Assembly (NCBI RefSeq): GCF_021650975.2
Contig: NZ_CP091285.1
Location: forward strand, 4,588,001 to 4,652,000
Length of the DNA stretch: 64,000 nucleotides
Origin: Flavobacterium jumunjinense
Lineage (GTDB): Bacteria; Bacteroidota; Bacteroidia; Flavobacteriales; Flavobacteriaceae
Reading direction: 5' to 3'
Shown here piece by piece: positions 63,728 through 64,000 of the stretch. The notes below the pieces were generated by a model. It saw only the letters and a list, made by a program, of their open reading frames with translations. It ran no database searches and was not told where the DNA came from. Both the position numbers and the translations under genes were made by a program. The first letter of the stretch is position 1. Each line of letters opens with the position of its first letter.

Positions 63728-64000
63728 ATGAAAACATCAAACGAAAAAAGCTTAAGCTCATTAATACATTTAAGTACTTTAAGTCAATATATTTTTCCAT
63801 TAGGAAATTACATTTTCCCTTTAATCTTATGGTCAACAAGAAAAGATAAATCAGAATTCGTAGATCATAATGGAAAGCAAGCTTTAAACTTTCAGTTAAG
63901 CATGCTTCTTTACAGTCTGATAGCTTTAATTATTGCGGTACCTACCTTTGTTATTTGGTTAATCAAAACAATCGATAGGTTAGAAATAAACAATAATATT
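63728..64000 (+). CDS. DUF4870 domain membrane protein (5' part, cut by window edge)
   Basis: The frame opens at ATG 63728-63730 and runs off the window after 91 codons. It encodes SSLIHLSTLSQYIFPLGNYI, then FPLILWSTRKDKSEFVDHNG and KQALNFQLSMLLYSLIALII, the typical DUF4870 pattern with membrane helices and the conserved HNGKQALNFQ motif. The function is unknown. A -7 box TATCTTTG is at 63645-63652, about 76 bases upstream, without a clear -33 box. Confidence 0.88.
   Translation, partial: MKTSNEKSLSSLIHLSTLSQYIFPLGNYIFPLILWSTRKDKSEFVDHNGKQALNFQLSMLLYSLIALIIAVPTFVIWLIKTIDRLEINNNI

Overview
The window looks like part of the chromosome of a member of the Bacteroidota, most likely family Flavobacteriaceae. 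The DNA is AT-rich. Intergenic regions carry the Bacteroidota promoter form (TTG, about 19-20 bases, then TAnnTTTG), and Shine-Dalgarno sequences are mostly absent. Many lipoproteins end their signal peptide in TSC or SSC. Several families are typical of this group: DUF4835/PorD, DUF4295, DUF5777, DUF6495, DUF6913, a flavobacterial-type SecA of 1117 residues and a PduO-type cobalamin adenosyltransferase. The 16S gene at 18784-20302 would settle the genus. Almost everything is housekeeping; I see no prophage, transposase, CRISPR array or large biosynthetic cluster.

Layout. 1-5.6 kb (minus): recN (cut by the edge), PorD-like, coaBC, RNA polymerase omega, bamD, dapA and a DUF6913 gene. 5.7-7.4 kb (plus): a 5'-nucleotidase split into two adjacent genes. 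7.4-10.6 kb (minus): a YhhN-like membrane protein, ligA and DUF6495. 10.6-11.8 kb (minus): rpsF-rpsR-rplI with a clear promoter and terminator. 12-15.1 kb: a LytTR response regulator and priA. 15.2-20.3 kb (minus): a complete rRNA operon, 16S-tRNA-Ile-tRNA-Ala-23S-5S, with a gene-free leader to about 20.98 kb holding three tandem promoters, repeated boxA-like elements and a perfect 22-bp inverted repeat. 21-22.5 kb: an alpha/beta hydrolase and its TetR regulator, with matching palindromic operators. 22.6-30.7 kb: cysteine synthase-like enzyme, prolyl oligopeptidase, YbaB, TcdA-like, TatD, DUF1684, a secreted NlpC/P60-like protein, ftsY, DUF4295, L33 and L28. 30.8-38.1 kb (minus): cinA, HPt protein, FAH-family hydrolase, exonuclease, DUF2306, a frameshifted YARHG lipoprotein, a 2-oxoacid dehydrogenase E2 and a glycosyltransferase.

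38.2-51.4 kb is mainly plus strand: CocE/NonD hydrolase, ABC-F ATPase, methyltransferase, LolD-like ATPase, a broken small membrane gene, an ATP-grasp protein, cobalamin adenosyltransferase, DUF2795, secA, a zinc-ribbon membrane protein that is probably frameshifted, and two unknown genes. 51.5-53.8 kb holds a divergent envelope set: DUF5777 barrel and OB-fold protein on minus, a one-heme cytochrome lipoprotein and a YceI protein on plus. 54-61.2 kb (minus): a single-domain DEAD-like protein, an NtrC-type regulator without its DNA-binding domain, MscS, a NatA/NatB-type exporter, dnaJ and grpE. The end has a YceI lipoprotein, a TIGR01777 epimerase, a DUF4442 protein and the start of a DUF4870 gene.

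Together the genes cover protein export and envelope assembly (secA, ftsY, bamD, PorD, LolD-like), translation (rRNA operon, five ribosomal proteins), genome maintenance (recN, ligA, priA, exonuclease), protein folding (grpE, dnaJ) and cofactor supply. The most unusual points are the architecture of the rRNA leader, a TetR promoter whose operator overlaps its -7 box and appears to give a leaderless GTG-start mRNA, two homopolymer frameshifts, a DnaJ with only two of four zinc repeats, and the DUF5777/cytochrome/YceI set.
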